A stretch of DNA of 64,000 nucleotides, taken from positions 159,593-223,592 of the forward strand of contig NZ_JADPJH010000028.1 of assembly GCF_023073315.1 (NCBI RefSeq), given 5' to 3'. The stretch's first letter is position 1; each line of letters begins with the position of its first letter. The notes beneath the pieces were generated by a model. It made no database searches. It had not been told where the DNA came from and saw only the letters and a program-made list of their open reading frames with translations. This document shows positions 1-8,726 of this stretch, in pieces. Source of the DNA: Bradyrhizobium sp. 1. Its GTDB lineage: Bacteria; Pseudomonadota; Alphaproteobacteria; Rhizobiales; Xanthobacteraceae. The translations under genes and the position numbers were made by a program.

Positions 1-384
1 CGCCGGATAATGCGCACCGAAGACGGCGCGGTAGACTTTGCCGAGCTCCCTCAGGTTCGCCAGATACTCGTCCATGTCGACGACGTACCAGGTCAGGCGC
101 ACAAGGTGCTCGGGTCGCGCGCCGGCTTCGGCGAGGATCTCAGCAATGTTGCTCAGGGTCTGGCGGACCTGCGCTACAAAACCGTCCACGAGACGCTCTT
201 CGGCATCCCAGCCGATCACGCCGCCGGTGACGACGATCCGCCCCTCTGCGGCCATGCCGTTGGCATAGCCCTTCGGTACCGGCCAGCCGGACGGCTGCAG
301 CACCTTTACCGTCGAGCGCCTGTCATTTTCGGCTGCGGTCGGCAGCACCGCGAGCTGCGGGCCTTTCGGGGTCGTCACGGACAA
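1..384 (-). CDS. RidA/YjgF family protein, 3' end outside window
   Basis: The minus strand encodes at least 128 residues of a RidA-like protein and runs off the window before its stop. Visible family features are GGVIGWDAE, the stretch QTLSNIAEILAEAGA and LVRLTWYVVDMDEY. RidA proteins hydrolyse reactive enamine/imine intermediates, and relatives often sit in amino-aromatic catabolic operons. A TTG start at 384 has GAGGGA about eight bases upstream; an in-frame GTG at 378 is the alternative. The gene begins 15 bases after the CoA-ligase stop, so the two probably share a transcript. The exact substrate is unknown. Confidence 0.85.
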   Translation of the reverse strand, partial: MSVTTPKGPQLAVLPTAAENDRRSTVKVLQPSGWPVPKGYANGMAAEGRIVVTGGVIGWDAEERLVDGFVAQVRQTLSNIAEILAEAGARPEHLVRLTWYVVDMDEYLANLRELGKVYRAVFGAHYPA

Positions 385-399
385 TTCTTTATCCCTCTC

Positions 400-2091
400 T
401 CATTCTGCGGCGACGCCCGGTGACGTCACGGCGGCCTGCGCCATCTGCCGCAGGGCAAAGCGCTTCAATTTGCCGGTCTCGGTCTTCGGGAGTTGCGTCA
501 CGAATTCGATCGCGCGCGGGTATTTGTACGGCGCGATCTCGCGTTTGACATAGTCCTGCAACTCGGCCGCGAGCTGGGCGTCCGGCGTCACGCCGGGTGC
601 GGCAATGACATAGGCTTTTACGATCATTCCCCGCGCTTCGTCCGGTGCACCTACCACACCGCACTCGACCACGGACGGATGTGTCAGCAACACCGCCTCG
701 ACGTCTGTGCCTGCGATATTATAGCCGGCCGACACGATCATGTCGTCGGAGCGCGACTGGTACCAGAAATAGCCGTCGGCATCCATCAGATAGGTATCGC
801 CTGTGATGTTCCAGCCATCATGGACATATTTGCGTTGCCGCTCGTCCGCGAGGTAGCGGCAGCCAGTCGGGCCGCGAACCGCGAGCCGGCCCATCGTGCC
901 CGGCGGCACATCGTCGCCGGAATCATCGACGATCTTCGCCTCATAGCCCGGCACCGGCTTACCGGTCGCGCCCGGACGGATCTCGTCCTCGGTCGCGCTG
1001 ATGAAGATGTGCAGCAACTCGGTCGAGCCTATGCCGTCCATCAGCTTGATGCCCGTCGCTTTGAGCCAGGCGTCGAATGTCGGCTTGGGCAGCGTTTCGC
1101 CAGCGGAGACGCACTTCCGCAGCGAGGAAATGTCACGGCCCGGGAGCTTGCCGATCATGGCGCGATAGGCGGTCGGTGCAGTGAAGCAGATCGTGGTCTT
1201 GTACTGCTCGATCGCGTTCAGAATGTCGTCCGGCGTCGTCTTCTCCAGCACCACGAAGGACGCGCCGATATGCATCGGAAACAGCACGCCGCCGAAGCCG
1301 AAGGTGAAGGCGAGCGGCGCCGAACCGACGAAGCGATCCTTCTGCTCGGCGCGCAAGATGTTGCGCGCGTAGCCGTCGCACACCGCCAGCATGTCGCGAT
1401 GGAAATGCATGGTGCCCTTGGGATCGCCAGTCGTACCGGAGGTGAAAGCGATCAGGCAGATGTCGTCGGAGGCGGTATCGACGGCCTCGAACTCCGGGCT
1501 CACATCCGCGATCAGCGCTTCGAGCGAGTCAGCCGCGCCATTGCCCCAATAGACCACGTGCTTGAGATCGGGCGCAGCCAGCTTCGCCTTCTCCATTTCG
1601 TCAGAGAGCTTGCCATCGCAAAGCGCGAGCGTGATCTCAGCCTTCTGGATCGGGTAGGACAGTTCCTTGGCACGCAGCAGCGGCATCGTCGCCACGCAGA
1701 TGCCGCCGGCCTTGATCACTGCGAGGTAGGTTGCGACCATCAGGGGACTGTTGGCCGATCGCAGCAGCACGCGTCCACCGGTCACGAGGCCCAGCTTGCC
1801 GACAAGGACGTTGGCGATGCGGTTCACGAGCGCTTGCAGCTCGCGATAGCTGTAGCTGACGGCCGGACTGATGACGCAGGGCTCATCGCCATGGCCCTCT
1901 CCAACCCAGCGGTCGAGGAAATAGCTGACGCAGTTCAGTCGCTGCGGATAATGCAGCTCCGGCCGCGTGAAAAGGAACTCCGGCCATAGCTCGCGCGGCG
2001 GCAGATGCTGCCGCGCAAATGTATCGACATGGGCCGTTGCAGCATTGCCGTCATACGAGCCCGACACGTGAACCTTGGCGGCGTTGGCCAT
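400..2091 (-). CDS. AMP-forming benzoate/2-aminobenzoate-CoA ligase family protein
   Basis: This 563-residue member of the ANL superfamily should activate an aromatic acid with ATP and CoA to its aryl-CoA thioester in the cytoplasm. The AMP-binding loop TSGTTGDPKG lies at about residues 217-226. Further on are GSTE, the hinge-region motif GDTYLMDADGYFWYQSRSDD, and the C-terminal catalytic Lys in TETGKLK near residue 541. The overall layout, including the long N-terminus, resembles benzoate- and 2-aminobenzoate-CoA ligases more than acetate or fatty-acid ligases. The start at 2091 is preferred because AGGAG lies seven bases upstream; a longer frame to 2208 lacks such a site. It is transcribed with the RidA gene and has a palindromic box upstream at 2143-2157. 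Confidence 0.9.
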   Translation of the reverse strand: MANAAKVHVSGSYDGNAATAHVDTFARQHLPPRELWPEFLFTRPELHYPQRLNCVSYFLDRWVGEGHGDEPCVISPAVSYSYRELQALVNRIANVLVGKLGLVTGGRVLLRSANSPLMVATYLAVIKAGGICVATMPLLRAKELSYPIQKAEITLALCDGKLSDEMEKAKLAAPDLKHVVYWGNGAADSLEALIADVSPEFEAVDTASDDICLIAFTSGTTGDPKGTMHFHRDMLAVCDGYARNILRAEQKDRFVGSAPLAFTFGFGGVLFPMHIGASFVVLEKTTPDDILNAIEQYKTTICFTAPTAYRAMIGKLPGRDISSLRKCVSAGETLPKPTFDAWLKATGIKLMDGIGSTELLHIFISATEDEIRPGATGKPVPGYEAKIVDDSGDDVPPGTMGRLAVRGPTGCRYLADERQRKYVHDGWNITGDTYLMDADGYFWYQSRSDDMIVSAGYNIAGTDVEAVLLTHPSVVECGVVGAPDEARGMIVKAYVIAAPGVTPDAQLAAELQDYVKREIAPYKYPRAIEFVTQLPKTETGKLKRFALRQMAQAAVTSPGVAAE

Positions 2092-2142
2092 CGCAAGCTC
2101 CTTTGCGCATGGAAAGCACCCGGCAGCACTAACTGGAAAACA

Positions 2143-2157
2143 TTTTAGGCTTAAAAC
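2143..2157. promoter_or_regulatory. Putative MarR operator, box A
   Basis: TTTTAGGCTTAAAAC is a near-perfect palindrome about 50 bases upstream of the CoA-ligase start. It aligns base for base with the other boxes in this region (consensus YTTTAAGCTTCAAGC). Binding by the neighbouring MarR protein is inferred. Confidence 0.5.
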
Positions 2158-2239
2158 AATTCGGCGCAATAGCGGATTTTGGGCATCCCGTGCTTTTTCC
2201 TGCGGCAAAGAGGGATTGGCGACCAGTCCGACTGCGAGC

Positions 2240-2758
2240 CTACGACCGGCGTCGTGCAGCCGATTTCTGCGCCGACGCCTTGGTCTTGGCGAGGAGGCGC
2301 ATCAACTCGCGCACGTCTTTCGGCGTTAGTTCCGCGAAGAGATCAGCGATCCAAGTCTCGTGTTCAGCGGCCATCCTGCGGAACTCGGCACGGCCGAGTT
2401 TTGTGAGGCGGATCACCTGGACCCGGCGATCCGTCTCCGAGGTGCGCCGATCGAGATGGCCGGATTCCACCAGACGCTCGACGAGGCCGGTGACGTTGCC
2501 ATTGGACACCATCATGCGCTTGGAGACGTCGGACAACGTCATACCGTCGGGGGCCTTGTCGAGCTGCGCCATCAAATCGAAACGAGGCAGAGTGACGTCG
2601 AAGCGTTGCCGCAGCCGGCCACGCACTTCGCCCTCGACCAGGGTCGTGCAGGTGAGCAGGCGCAACCACAGCCGAAGCTCTTCGGCATGGTCTTCCGGAG
2701 TTTCCACGGCCTTGGTCTCGGAATCGAGCATTTTGGTGCAGTCACTCACTGCCGGCAT
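2240..2758 (-). CDS. MarR family transcriptional regulator
   Basis: This protein of about 172 residues carries the MarR winged-helix core: a helix-turn-helix around MTLSDVSKRMMVSNGNVTGL and the wing motif ETDRRVQVIRLT near residues 110-120. MarR proteins of aromatic pathways usually repress and are released by an acid or CoA-thioester ligand. The ATG at 2758 is annotated; a GTG at 2770, four residues upstream, has a better placed GGGGA and could be the true start. The gene lies between the CoA-ligase operon and a divergent binding-protein gene, with palindromic boxes on both sides, which suggests local and autogenous control. Confidence 0.9.
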   Translation of the reverse strand: MPAVSDCTKMLDSETKAVETPEDHAEELRLWLRLLTCTTLVEGEVRGRLRQRFDVTLPRFDLMAQLDKAPDGMTLSDVSKRMMVSNGNVTGLVERLVESGHLDRRTSETDRRVQVIRLTKLGRAEFRRMAAEHETWIADLFAELTPKDVRELMRLLAKTKASAQKSAARRRS

Positions 2759-2783
2759 GGACGTCGGCACGGATTCCCCAACG

Positions 2784-2798
2784 TTTTGAGCTTCAAAT
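2784..2798. promoter_or_regulatory. Putative MarR operator, box B
   Basis: TTTTGAGCTTCAAAT contains perfect arms TTTGA/TCAAA. It lies 13-27 bases upstream of the marR start codon, which would suit autoregulation. Confidence 0.5.
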
Positions 2799-2852
2799 AA
2801 ATCCGCCCCGGCCGCAAGCCTAAAGCTGCAACAATCGACCGCACGCTAGTTT

Positions 2853-2867
2853 CTTTAAGCTTCAAGC
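2853..2867. promoter_or_regulatory. Putative MarR operator, box C
   Basis: CTTTAAGCTTCAAGC is the clearest copy of the palindrome, with AAGCTT at its centre. It lies in the 250-base divergent region between marR and the binding-protein gene at 3010. Confidence 0.55.
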
Positions 2868-3009
2868 AATTGGCGCGACGCTTGCATGCATGCCGCCGGC
2901 GATGACGCGATGCGCCCGGCCTCGCTTGCCGCGGCAGCCATCATCGGCATAAGCTCGGATTAGAGTACGCGGCTTGCGACGCAAGCCCTGATGTCACGGG
3001 GGACAGATC

Positions 3010-4185
3010 ATGAAGACGCAATTGACCTTGGCCGCGGCCGCCTTGCTGCTCGGCACCGCGATGAGCCCTGCCCTTGCCCAGGAGAAGATCAAGCTGGGTG
3101 TGATCGTGACGCTGTCGGGCCCCGCCGCAGCGCTCGGCCAACAGGTTCGCGATGGCTTTGCGCTCGGGGTCAAGGACCTCGGCGGCAAGATGGGCGGCCG
3201 TGATGTCGAGGTCGTCGTCGTCGACGACGAACTCAAGCCCGACGCGGCGGTGACCAAGGTCAAGGGTCTGCTGGAACGCGACAAGGTCGACTTCGTGGTC
3301 GGACCGATCTTCTCCAACATCCTCCAGGCGATCCACCGGCCCGTCACGGAATCGAAAACCTTCCTGATCAGTCCCAATGCCGGCCCGTCGACCTTTGCCG
3401 GCAAGGACTGCAACCCGTTCTTCTATGTGACGTCGTATCAGAACGACCAGGTGCACGAGATCCTCGGCAAGGTCGCGCAGGATCGCGGCTACAAGCGCAT
3501 GTACCTGATGGTGCCGAACTATCAGGCCGGCAAGGATTCGGTGGCGGGCTTCAAGCTCGATTACAAGGGAGAGATTGTCGAAGAGTCGTACATGCCGCTC
3601 AACACGCTGGACTTCCAGCCGGAGCTGTCCAAGATTTCCTCGCAGAAGCCCGATGCTCTCTTCACGTTCATGCCGGGCGGCCTCGGCGTCAATCTTGTCA
3701 AGCAGTACAAGCAAGCCGGGCTCGCCGACAACATTCCGGTGCTCTCGGCTTTCACTGTGGATGAATCCACCCTGCCGGCGCAGCAGGACGCGGCGGTCGG
3801 CATGTTCGGCGGTGCCAACTGGGCGCCCAATCTCGACAATCCCCAGAACAAGAAGTTCGTCGCCGCCTATGAGGCCGCCTATAACGGCGTGCCCGGCACC
3901 TACGCCTTCCAAGCCTATGACGCCGCGATGCTGATCGACAGCGCGATCAAAGGCGTGAAGGGCGATCTCTCGAACAAGGATGCCGTCGGTGCCGCGCTCA
4001 AGAAGGCCGACTTCACCTCGCTGCGCGGCGCCTTCAAGTTCAACACCAACGGCTATCCGATCCAGGACTTTTACCTGACCAAGGTCGCCAAGCGCCCGGA
4101 TGGCAAGTTCCAGACCGAGATCGTCCAGAAGGTTTTCGAGAATTACGGCGACCGCTATGCCAAGGACTGCAAGGCGGCGAACTAA
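3010..4185 (+). CDS. Branched-chain amino acid/aromatic-type ABC substrate-binding protein
   Basis: This 391-residue periplasmic binding protein has a Sec signal peptide at residues 1-24 ending ALA-Q and a type I fold (IKLGVIVTLSGPAAALGQQ, then GRDVEVVVVDDELKPDAA). Such LivK-like proteins often bind aromatic acids in rhizobia and Rhodopseudomonas. GGGGGA precedes the ATG. It is followed 29 bases later by the cupin gene. No LivHMGF membrane or ATPase genes of its own class lie in the window, so it must use a permease encoded elsewhere or serve as a scavenger. Confidence 0.9.
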   Translation: MKTQLTLAAAALLLGTAMSPALAQEKIKLGVIVTLSGPAAALGQQVRDGFALGVKDLGGKMGGRDVEVVVVDDELKPDAAVTKVKGLLERDKVDFVVGPIFSNILQAIHRPVTESKTFLISPNAGPSTFAGKDCNPFFYVTSYQNDQVHEILGKVAQDRGYKRMYLMVPNYQAGKDSVAGFKLDYKGEIVEESYMPLNTLDFQPELSKISSQKPDALFTFMPGGLGVNLVKQYKQAGLADNIPVLSAFTVDESTLPAQQDAAVGMFGGANWAPNLDNPQNKKFVAAYEAAYNGVPGTYAFQAYDAAMLIDSAIKGVKGDLSNKDAVGAALKKADFTSLRGAFKFNTNGYPIQDFYLTKVAKRPDGKFQTEIVQKVFENYGDRYAKDCKAAN

Positions 4186-4214
4186 GCCGCGCGTCGCGCT
4201 AAGGGAGGACTGCA

Positions 4215-4673
4215 ATGAAGAGCGAAATCACCGGCATCACCCGGGCCAATGAGGGTATCCAGGGCATCTCCTGGAACATCCTCGGCCAGACCTATGTGCC
4301 CAAGAGCAATACCGAGCACAGCTTCTCCTGGCACGCGACTTTGCCGCCGGGCACGTTCGTGCCGCCGCACATCCATCCCGACCAGGATGAGTATCTCTAC
4401 ATGCTGGAGGGCAAGCTCGACTTCATGCTCGGCAATTCGGAATCGCAGGCGACCGCCGGCGATCTGATCCGGCTCGGCATGGGCGTGCCGCATGGCATTT
4501 TCAATAAATCGGAGCAGACTGCGAAGGTGTTGTTCTGGGTCTCGCCGACAAAAAAACTGTTCGACCTGTTCTGGGGCCTGCACAACATGAAGGAGCAGAA
4601 GCCGGAGGACGTGGTGGCCATGGCCGCGGAGTTCAACATCCACTTCCTGCCGCCGCCTCCCGGCGCCGGCTAA
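4215..4673 (+). CDS. Small cupin-domain protein
   Basis: This 152-residue single-domain cupin has motif 1 with H52, H54 and E59 (PPHIHPDQDEY) and motif 2 with H93 (VPHGIFNKS), the expected four metal ligands. It could be a metal-dependent dioxygenase, an isomerase or a ligand-binding cupin; the sequence does not decide. GGGAGG lies upstream of the ATG. It is co-directional with and 29 bases after the binding-protein gene, and it ends tail to tail with the FAD monooxygenase. Confidence 0.85.
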   Translation: MKSEITGITRANEGIQGISWNILGQTYVPKSNTEHSFSWHATLPPGTFVPPHIHPDQDEYLYMLEGKLDFMLGNSESQATAGDLIRLGMGVPHGIFNKSEQTAKVLFWVSPTKKLFDLFWGLHNMKEQKPEDVVAMAAEFNIHFLPPPPGAG

Positions 4674-4681
4674 GGGCGAGC

Positions 4682-5932
4682 CTAAGCTCGCACGGCCGCA
4701 AGGCCGGGCACCGCAGCGAAGCCGGCCTTGGTGGCATAGCCGCGCACGATGGCCTCGCGCTGGGAATAGCTCAGGACGTTGTCGACATTGTCGAAGCCAT
4801 CGGGCGCAAGCTGCTCGACGGCATCGATGACGCCCTCCGGGCCGCCACGCCGGTTGGACCGCACGATGTCCGCGGTCATCGGCAGACGCTTCTTCTCATA
4901 CTCAAGCAGCGCCTGGCGCGGATGCTCGGCGCGCACCAGCGCGTCGGCGAGGCAGCGCGCATCGAGGATCGCCTGCGACGCGCCGTTGGAGCCGACCGGA
5001 TACATGGGATGCGCGGCATCGCCGAGCAGCGTAACGCGTCCGGATGACCAATAGGGCAAGGGATCGCGGTCGCAGGTCGGATATTCGTAGAACTCGGGCG
5101 TAGCCGAGATCAGGCTTCTCACATCAATATAGGGCACCGAGAAGCGCGCGACATGCGGCATCAGCTCCTCGCGCCGGCCCGGCCGCGACCAGTCTTCTTT
5201 CCGTGGCGGCGGCGCATTGCCTTCGCCGACCTTCACCAGCACCGCCCAATTGGTGAGGCGGCTCGCAGGGCTCGATCCCTCCGCGATCGGATAGATCACC
5301 ACCTTGGCATTGAGACCGCCGGCCACGATCATCGACTTGCCGGTGAGGAACACCGGCCAGTCGCGCGCGCCGCGCCATAACATCAAGCCGTTCCAGCACG
5401 GCGGTCCTTCGTTCGGAAACAACGTGTCGCGCACGCGCGAATGGATACCGTCGGCGCCAATCAGGATGTCGCCGCGCGCGGTATGGATGTGCGCACCAGC
5501 ACGATCGAAGAAGTAAGCGGTGACCCCGCCTTCGTCCTGGGTGAAGGCACCAAGGCGGCAACCAGTGTGGATTGCATCCGCTCCGAGCCGCTCCTCGACG
5601 GCACGATGGATGACGCCCTGGAGGCGGCCGCGGTGGATCGAGAATTGCGGCACGTCGTGACCGGCATCGATGCCGCGGGCTTCACGCCAGACTTCCTGAC
5701 CGTGGCGATTAAGATAATAGAGCTGATCGGTGCGGATCGCGACGTCGTCGAGCTTCTGGAGCAGGCCGAGGCCGGCGAGCTCGCGCATGGCGTGCGGCAG
5801 CGTGTTGATGCCGACGCCGAGCTCGCGGATGGTATCGGACTGTTCGAATATCTCGCATCCAATGCCGCGCGCACGCAGCATCAATGCTGTGGTGAGACCT
5901 CCGATACCGCCGCCGACGATAATCGCCTTCAT
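4682..5932 (-). CDS. FAD-dependent aromatic monooxygenase, PHBH/salicylate hydroxylase class
   Basis: This group A flavin monooxygenase of about 416 residues should hydroxylate an aromatic ring with NAD(P)H and O2. The dinucleotide-binding motif GGGIGG is at residues 7-12, followed by a Glu at the end of the second strand (CEIFEQS). The second FAD motif is LLGDAAHPMYPVGSNG in the last third. The ATG at 5932 starts directly at the FAD-binding strand; a GTG at 5947 would add five residues. The gene lies 142 bases after the enoyl-CoA hydratase and may be read from the same promoter. The substrate is unknown; the surrounding genes suggest an aromatic or hydroxypyridine acid. Confidence 0.88.
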   Translation of the reverse strand: MKAIIVGGGIGGLTTALMLRARGIGCEIFEQSDTIRELGVGINTLPHAMRELAGLGLLQKLDDVAIRTDQLYYLNRHGQEVWREARGIDAGHDVPQFSIHRGRLQGVIHRAVEERLGADAIHTGCRLGAFTQDEGGVTAYFFDRAGAHIHTARGDILIGADGIHSRVRDTLFPNEGPPCWNGLMLWRGARDWPVFLTGKSMIVAGGLNAKVVIYPIAEGSSPASRLTNWAVLVKVGEGNAPPPRKEDWSRPGRREELMPHVARFSVPYIDVRSLISATPEFYEYPTCDRDPLPYWSSGRVTLLGDAAHPMYPVGSNGASQAILDARCLADALVRAEHPRQALLEYEKKRLPMTADIVRSNRRGGPEGVIDAVEQLAPDGFDNVDNVLSYSQREAIVRGYATKAGFAAVPGLAAVRA

Positions 5933-6074
5933 CGCCCTCAACTCCACTCAAAACACACCAGGCAATGGGGTAACGTCGCACGGGCGGTCTCTCCGCCGCA
6001 AGCGGCTTTGTCGCCTCCGCCCGGGCCTCGGCTCGGGTCTTGGGCTTAGCCTTAATTGGTCGGAAAGCCGGGGT

Positions 6075-6911
6075 TCAGTCGCCCCGGAAGACCGGCTTGA
6101 CCTTGTTGGCGAAGGCCTCGAAAGCACGCTCGAAATCCGCCGTGGTCATGCAGAGGGCTTGAGCAACGGCCTCCGCTTCAATGGCTTCCTCGATCGACAT
6201 TGCCCATTCCATCGCCAGCATCCGCTTGGTCATGGTGTTCGCGAAGTTCGGCCCTTCCGCGATCTGCTTTGCCAGCAATTGCGCTTGAGGCAGCACTTGC
6301 TCCGGCGTCACGATGCGGCTGAAGAAGCCCCACCGCTCGCCCTCCTCCGCGGTCATGAACCGGCCGGTGTAGAGCAGCTCGGACGCGCGGGACTGACCGA
6401 TGATCCGTGGCAGGATGGCGCAGGCGCCCATATCGCAGCCGGCAAGCCCCACCTTGTTGAACAGGAATGCGACCTTGGCTCCGCTCGCGGCAAGGCGCAT
6501 GTCCGACGCCATGGCGATGATCGCGCCGGCACCGGCGCAGATACCCTCGACCGCGGCGACGATCGGCTGCGGGCACGCCCGCATCGCCTTGACGAGGTCG
6601 CCAGTCATCCGCGTGAACGCCGTCAGCCCTTTGGTGTCCATCTTCACGAGCGGGCCAATGATCTCGAACACATCACCGCCGGATGAGAAGTTGCCTCCGG
6701 CACCGGTGACCACGATGGACTTGACGGCATCGTCGAATGCGCAGGCACGGAAGAGATCGGTGAGCTCCCGGTAGCTCTCGAAGGTCAGTGGATTCTTCCG
6801 CTCGGGACGGTTGAGCGTCACGGTCGCAACACCGTCGACCACGGCCAGCAGGAAGTGTTGCGGTGAATAATCCGCAAGCGGCACGGTGACGGGATTGACT
6901 GGTCTGCTCAT
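6075..6911 (-). CDS. Enoyl-CoA hydratase/isomerase family protein
   Basis: This 278-residue crotonase-fold protein shows the N-terminal strand VATVTLNRPERKNPL and the oxyanion-hole segments GNFSSGGDV and GICAGAGAIIAMASDMR. Members hydrate or isomerise CoA thioesters and some open rings. The start at 6911 has AAAGGAC seven bases upstream; a longer frame to 6965 would run back into the SDR gene. It starts 28 bases after the SDR stop, so the two form an operon. Confidence 0.9.
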   Translation of the reverse strand: MSRPVNPVTVPLADYSPQHFLLAVVDGVATVTLNRPERKNPLTFESYRELTDLFRACAFDDAVKSIVVTGAGGNFSSGGDVFEIIGPLVKMDTKGLTAFTRMTGDLVKAMRACPQPIVAAVEGICAGAGAIIAMASDMRLAASGAKVAFLFNKVGLAGCDMGACAILPRIIGQSRASELLYTGRFMTAEEGERWGFFSRIVTPEQVLPQAQLLAKQIAEGPNFANTMTKRMLAMEWAMSIEEAIEAEAVAQALCMTTADFERAFEAFANKVKPVFRGD

Positions 6912-6939
6912 GCGATGTCCTTTTCCTTGTTCCAGGCCG

Positions 6940-7701
6940 CTAGATTTCGCCGCCGGCAACGGCAATCGCCTGACCGGTGATTGCGCCTGCGCCCTCGCCG
7001 CACAACCACAGCACGGCGTCGGCCACCTCCTGAGGCGAGATCAGCCGCCCCTGCGGATTGTGCTTCGCCAGCTCGGCAATCGCCTGGTCGCGGGTTCGTC
7101 CCGTCTTCTTCATGATGTTCTCGATGCTGACGGCGACCAGATCGGTGTCGGTGAATCCGGGGCAGACCGCATTCACGGTCACGTTGCTGCTCGCCATCTC
7201 GAGCGCAAGCGAACGCACAAGGCCAACCACGGCGTGCTTGGCAGCGACATATGCGCTGACATACGCATAGCCCTTGAGCCCTGCCGTCGATGCAACCGCG
7301 ACGATGCGGCCATAGGGGCGGCCCTTCATTCCCGGCAATACGGCACGGACGGCATGGACCACGCCCATGAAATTGACGTCCATCATGCGTGTAAAAATCG
7401 CGCTGTCCGATTTCGCGAACGGCGCGGACTCGGCACTGCCGGCGTTCGCAACCAGAATGTCGATCGGCTTTCTCGCGCTCGCCTCGGCGACGGCGATTTT
7501 CAGCGCAGCCTCATCTGAAACGTCGGCGACGGCGTAAAAATGCGCCGCGCCTGCGCTGACAGCCTCTTCGAGCGTCGCAGCATTGCGGCCAAGCACTGTC
7601 ACGGTTGCGCCGGCGCCGACGAGTGACGCAGCAATCGCGCGACCGATGCCGCGGCCGCCTCCAGTCACCAGCGCGTGCGGCGAATGCGGCAAACCGGACA
7701 T
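6940..7701 (-). CDS. Short-chain dehydrogenase/reductase
   Basis: This classical SDR of 253 residues has the cofactor motif VTGGGRGIG (12-20), the NAG structural motif (86-88), and catalytic Ser138, Tyr151 and Lys155. It should oxidise or reduce a hydroxyl/keto group with NAD(P)H; 3-hydroxyacyl-CoA intermediates are plausible given the neighbouring hydratase. It is the first gene of the leftward SDR, hydratase (and perhaps monooxygenase) unit and has palindromic box D 43 bases upstream. Confidence 0.9.
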   Translation of the reverse strand: MSGLPHSPHALVTGGGRGIGRAIAASLVGAGATVTVLGRNAATLEEAVSAGAAHFYAVADVSDEAALKIAVAEASARKPIDILVANAGSAESAPFAKSDSAIFTRMMDVNFMGVVHAVRAVLPGMKGRPYGRIVAVASTAGLKGYAYVSAYVAAKHAVVGLVRSLALEMASSNVTVNAVCPGFTDTDLVAVSIENIMKKTGRTRDQAIAELAKHNPQGRLISPQEVADAVLWLCGEGAGAITGQAIAVAGGEI

Positions 7702-7744
7702 GCGTTGTCTCCCTGAACTGGCTGGAGGCCTATGCCTCGATATA

Positions 7745-7759
7745 TTTTAAACTTCAAGC
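7745..7759. promoter_or_regulatory. Putative MarR operator, box D
   Basis: TTTTAAACTTCAAGC matches the shared box in all but two positions. It lies in the 199-base divergent region between the SDR operon and the hydrolase operon, on the SDR side. Confidence 0.5.
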
Positions 7760-7825
7760 TTTTGCAATGAAGCGTCCGTTTGGACATCGCAAACAGCAGC
7801 GCCACGAGGACCGGCCCGAAAATTG

Positions 7826-7840
7826 CTTTAAGTATAAAAT
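7826..7840. promoter_or_regulatory. Putative MarR operator, box E
   Basis: CTTTAAGTATAAAAT is a weaker copy of the box about 60 bases upstream of the hydrolase start, in the same divergent region as box D. Confidence 0.4.
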
Positions 7841-7900
7841 TATCGCTTCCCATCGCCAACAGGGCTGTTAGCATCGCAGACCCAAGCAGAAGGATGTCGC

Positions 7901-8719
7901 GTGTCGCAACTTGCGCCCATGATAACAAACGACGGACGCTTCGCCTATGAAGCCGCCGGCGATCCGGGCGCGATACCTTTGATTTTCCTGCATGGTATTG
8001 GCGGCGCCGCGCGGGCTTGGCGCCGGCAGTTGGCCACATTCGGCGACCGTTTTCGCACGATGGCGTGGGACATGCCGGGCTATGGTGGATCGGCGCCACT
8101 CGCCAGCGTCAGCATCGCTGCCCTGGCTGATGCACTCCAACAATTCATCGAGCAGGTCGGTGCGGCGAACCCCATTCTGGTCGGCCACTCGATCGGCGGC
8201 ATGATCGTCCAGAAATGGCTCGTGCAGTCGCCGAAACTGGCACGTGCGGTCGTCCTGGCGCAGACCAGCCCGGCCTTCGGCAAGGCCGACGGCGACTGGC
8301 AGAAATCGTTCATCGCGGTGCGGCTCGGGCCGCTCGACCGTGGTGAGACGATGAACTCGTTGGCGCCATCGCTGGTGAAAGAGCTGGTCGGCGACGATCC
8401 CGATCCGAAAGGGATGGAACTTGCGCGCGAGTGCATGGCAAGTGTGCCCGAGGCGAGCTATCGCGCCATGATGCTGGCCTTGATCGGGTTCGACCAGCGC
8501 AGCACGCTAAAAGATATTTCCGTGCCGACGCTGCTGTTGTCTGGGTCCAAGGACAACAACGCGCCGGCACCCATGATGGCAAAAACGGCGACCTTCATTC
8601 CCTCGGCCGAATATGTCGAGCTGGCCGGCGTGGGCCATCTGGCCAACCTTGAACGACCGGACGTCTTCGATCAGGCTCTCGGCGGGTTCCTGGATGCCGT
8701 CGCTGCAAAACACGGGTGA
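7901..8719 (+). CDS. Alpha/beta-fold hydrolase
   Basis: This 272-residue hydrolase has the oxyanion loop FLHGIGG, the nucleophile elbow GHSIGG with Ser97, an acid at Asp218 (SGSKDNN) and a base at His246 (GVGHLANLE). Likely substrates are esters, thioesters or ring-cleavage amides; a deformylase role next to the NicX-like gene is possible but unproven. The GTG at 7901 has AAGGA seven bases upstream; an ATG at 7919 is an alternative. It is the first gene of a tightly packed rightward operon reaching 13,626. Confidence 0.87.
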   Translation: MSQLAPMITNDGRFAYEAAGDPGAIPLIFLHGIGGAARAWRRQLATFGDRFRTMAWDMPGYGGSAPLASVSIAALADALQQFIEQVGAANPILVGHSIGGMIVQKWLVQSPKLARAVVLAQTSPAFGKADGDWQKSFIAVRLGPLDRGETMNSLAPSLVKELVGDDPDPKGMELARECMASVPEASYRAMMLALIGFDQRSTLKDISVPTLLLSGSKDNNAPAPMMAKTATFIPSAEYVELAGVGHLANLERPDVFDQALGGFLDAVAAKHG

Positions 8720-8726
8720 CCGCGCA

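Noticed and set aside
493..1989. 498-residue open frame on the plus strand
   Set aside because: It is antisense to the CoA ligase, has an Arg/His-rich composition and no motif, and is a by-product of high GC third positions.
2941..4215. 424-residue open frame on the minus strand
   Set aside because: It lies opposite the binding-protein gene, which has a signal peptide and family motifs; the frame has no recognisable domain.
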